Source: Kitasatospora atroaurantiaca | GTDB taxonomy: Bacteria > Actinomycetota > Actinomycetes > Streptomycetales > Streptomycetaceae | Assembly: GCF_007828955.1 (NCBI RefSeq) | Contig: NZ_VIVR01000001.1 | Coordinates: 1,612,001 to 1,676,000 of the forward strand | Reading direction: 5' to 3' | DNA length: 64,000 bases | In this document: one piece after another, positions 62,743 through 64,000 of the stretch | Numbering within the stretch: the stretch's first letter is position 1 | Layout: each line of letters begins with the position of its first letter | Notes under the pieces: generated by a model | Databases searched by the model: none | The model's input: only the letters and a program-made list of their open reading frames with translations | What the model was told of the DNA's origin: nothing | Translations under genes and position numbers: made by a program

Positions 62743-64000
62743 GTGGAGCAGGCGCCCGCGGACTGGACGGCGACCGAGCGGGGGCTCTGGGAGGCTTTTC
62801 GGGAGGGCCGCTACTACGACCTGCGCACGGGTGACGACGCCGTGGACGACGTCGTCGCCGGCCCCGACTGGCCCGCCGAGCGGACGATTCGCGCCGAGGT
62901 GCTGGCCACGCTGCTGCTCAACGGCCCCGGCCCGGCGCCCGCCAGGGTGACGAGCCTCAAGCTCACCGGCGCGTACATCGCGGGCTCGCTCAGGCTGGCC
63001 GGCGCCACCATCACGCAGTACGTCGAGCTGACCGACTGCCGGTTCGAGAAGAAGGTGCTGATCTCCGAGGCGCGGGCCCAGACCCTGCGGCTGATCCGCT
63101 GCCTGATACCCCGGATCGAGGCGTCCCGGCTGGCCACCGAGGGTGATCTGCATCTGGCCCGCTGCGTCGTCCCGCACGGTATCCGGCTCACCGACGCCAA
63201 GATCGGCACCGATCTGCTGCTCAACCAGGCCACCATCGGCGGCGACCAGTACGGTCGCGCGCTGGCCGCCGACGGGATCACCATCCACCAGGATCTGGAG
63301 GCCGAGCGCATCCACGTCTTCGGCGAGATCAGCCTGCGCACCAGCCGGATCGGCGGGCGGTTCTCGCTGCGCGGCGCCCAGCTGCGCGCCGCCGGGCCCG
63401 ACCGCTACTGCCTCAACATGGCCCACATCAGCGTCGGCAACACGCTCTACCTGGGCGGCTCCCTCGACGGCGGCTGGACCGACTCGCGGACCATCTACGG
63501 CGACGGCTACGGCGCCGCGCCGGTCCTGGCCGAGACCCCGAGCACGCCGTTCCGGGCCTACGGCGGGGTCCGGATGGTCGACGGCAAGTTCGAGAACGCC
63601 TGCCTGATCACCCACGCCGAGTTCCACCTCTCCCCCCTCCAGGAACTCTCGCTCCGCCGCGTCCAGACCCCCGAACTCCGCTTCACCTGCCACAAGCCGC
63701 CGGGCGGCAAGGTCTCGCTCTCCCGCGCCAAGGTGGGCAATCTGGTCGACGCCCCGCACAGCTGGCCCAGGGACGGCCATGTCGGGCTCACCGGTTTCAC
63801 GTACGAATCGCTCCGGCCCGAGCGGCCCTTCACGGTGCAGGAGCGGATCGCCTGGCTGGAGGACGCGCTCGGCGAGTACCAGCCGGAGCCGTACGAGCAG
63901 CTGGCGGCGGCGCTGCGCCGGGACGGACGGGACGAGGACGCCCGCGAGGTCCAGCACGCCAAGCAGCGACGGCGGCGCTCGACCCTGCCGCTGCCCGGGC
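62743..64000 (+). CDS. Beta-helix-repeat protein, partial (membrane-associated oxidoreductase type)
   Basis: The frame is open from GTG 62743 (GGAGGAACGG upstream) to the window edge, giving 419 residues without a stop. After a helical start (EQAPADWTATERGLWEAFRE), repeated short units appear: LKLTGAYIAGSLRLAGATIT, DCRFEKKVLISEA, LHLARCVV, TDLLLNQATIGG, ISLRTSRIGGRFSLRGAQLR. This GxLxLxxAxI rhythm indicates a right-handed beta-helix. A helical region follows near residue 365. Databases, as I recall, label such streptomycete proteins membrane-associated oxidoreductase without evidence of activity. Divergent from hisD. Confidence 0.7.
   Translation, partial: MEQAPADWTATERGLWEAFREGRYYDLRTGDDAVDDVVAGPDWPAERTIRAEVLATLLLNGPGPAPARVTSLKLTGAYIAGSLRLAGATITQYVELTDCRFEKKVLISEARAQTLRLIRCLIPRIEASRLATEGDLHLARCVVPHGIRLTDAKIGTDLLLNQATIGGDQYGRALAADGITIHQDLEAERIHVFGEISLRTSRIGGRFSLRGAQLRAAGPDRYCLNMAHISVGNTLYLGGSLDGGWTDSRTIYGDGYGAAPVLAETPSTPFRAYGGVRMVDGKFENACLITHAEFHLSPLQELSLRRVQTPELRFTCHKPPGGKVSLSRAKVGNLVDAPHSWPRDGHVGLTGFTYESLRPERPFTVQERIAWLEDALGEYQPEPYEQLAAALRRDGRDEDAREVQHAKQRRRRSTLPLPG

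Overview
The window is a high-GC, gene-dense chromosomal segment of a streptomycete (Streptomyces, Kitasatospora or a close relative). Third codon positions are almost always G or C, GTG and TTG starts are common, and overlapping stop/start codons link many genes. From memory, the order hisD-C-B-H-A-F-I, trpE-C-B-A, lgt, pyk, pdtaR, polA, rpsA matches a block that is also collinear in Mycobacterium tuberculosis (roughly Rv1599 to Rv1630). So this is core actinobacterial chromosome with lineage-specific genes inserted. I see no prophage, transposase, CRISPR array or large biosynthetic cluster.

Layout. 1-4.4 kb: the end of a phosphatase-like gene, a metallo-beta-lactamase-fold hydrolase divergent from a MarR regulator with a clear operator between them, a tiny secreted peptide and an MMPL exporter. 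4.5-14.8 kb: rpsA with a strong promoter and a leader of about 200 nt, a methyltransferase, hrpB, polA, a thioesterase and two membrane-anchored proteins of unknown role. 15-21 kb: a livKHMGF branched-chain amino acid ABC importer ending in a strong terminator. 21-22.7 kb: pdtaR (ANTAR response regulator), a tRNA with a CAA anticodon but class I shape, and an HTH/LAGLIDADG protein carrying a 33-bp in-frame tandem duplication. 22.7-27 kb: a lipoprotein, a LysR/dehydrogenase divergent pair and pyruvate kinase.

27.3-35.4 kb is the most accessory-looking part: a three-gene cluster of substrate-binding and VWA domain proteins, a Tat-exported 5'-nucleotidase-type phosphoesterase, a frameshifted lipoprotein gene, and an ArsR-type regulator divergent from an MFS exporter. 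35.5-42.8 kb: gltBD (glutamate synthase) and a VIT/CCC1-type metal transporter. 43-46 kb: lgt, a DsbA-like thioredoxin-fold protein and a MauE/DoxX membrane protein, which together look like an envelope protein-maturation cluster.

46-63 kb holds tryptophan and histidine synthesis on the minus strand. trpE, three small membrane proteins, trpC, trpM, trpB and trpA follow hisI. A separate tight operon is hisD-hisC-hisB-small membrane gene-hisH-priA-ridA-hisF. priA encodes the dual HisA/TrpF isomerase and no separate trpF is present, so this one gene serves both pathways. The window ends inside a beta-helix-repeat protein divergent from hisD.

No previously undescribed multi-gene system is proven here. 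The best leads are the SBP/VWA cluster, the class I tRNA with a leucine anticodon beside an HTH/LAGLIDADG gene, an optional PriA N-terminal extension, the MauE/DsbA/lgt grouping, and several well-formed operator palindromes in divergent promoters.
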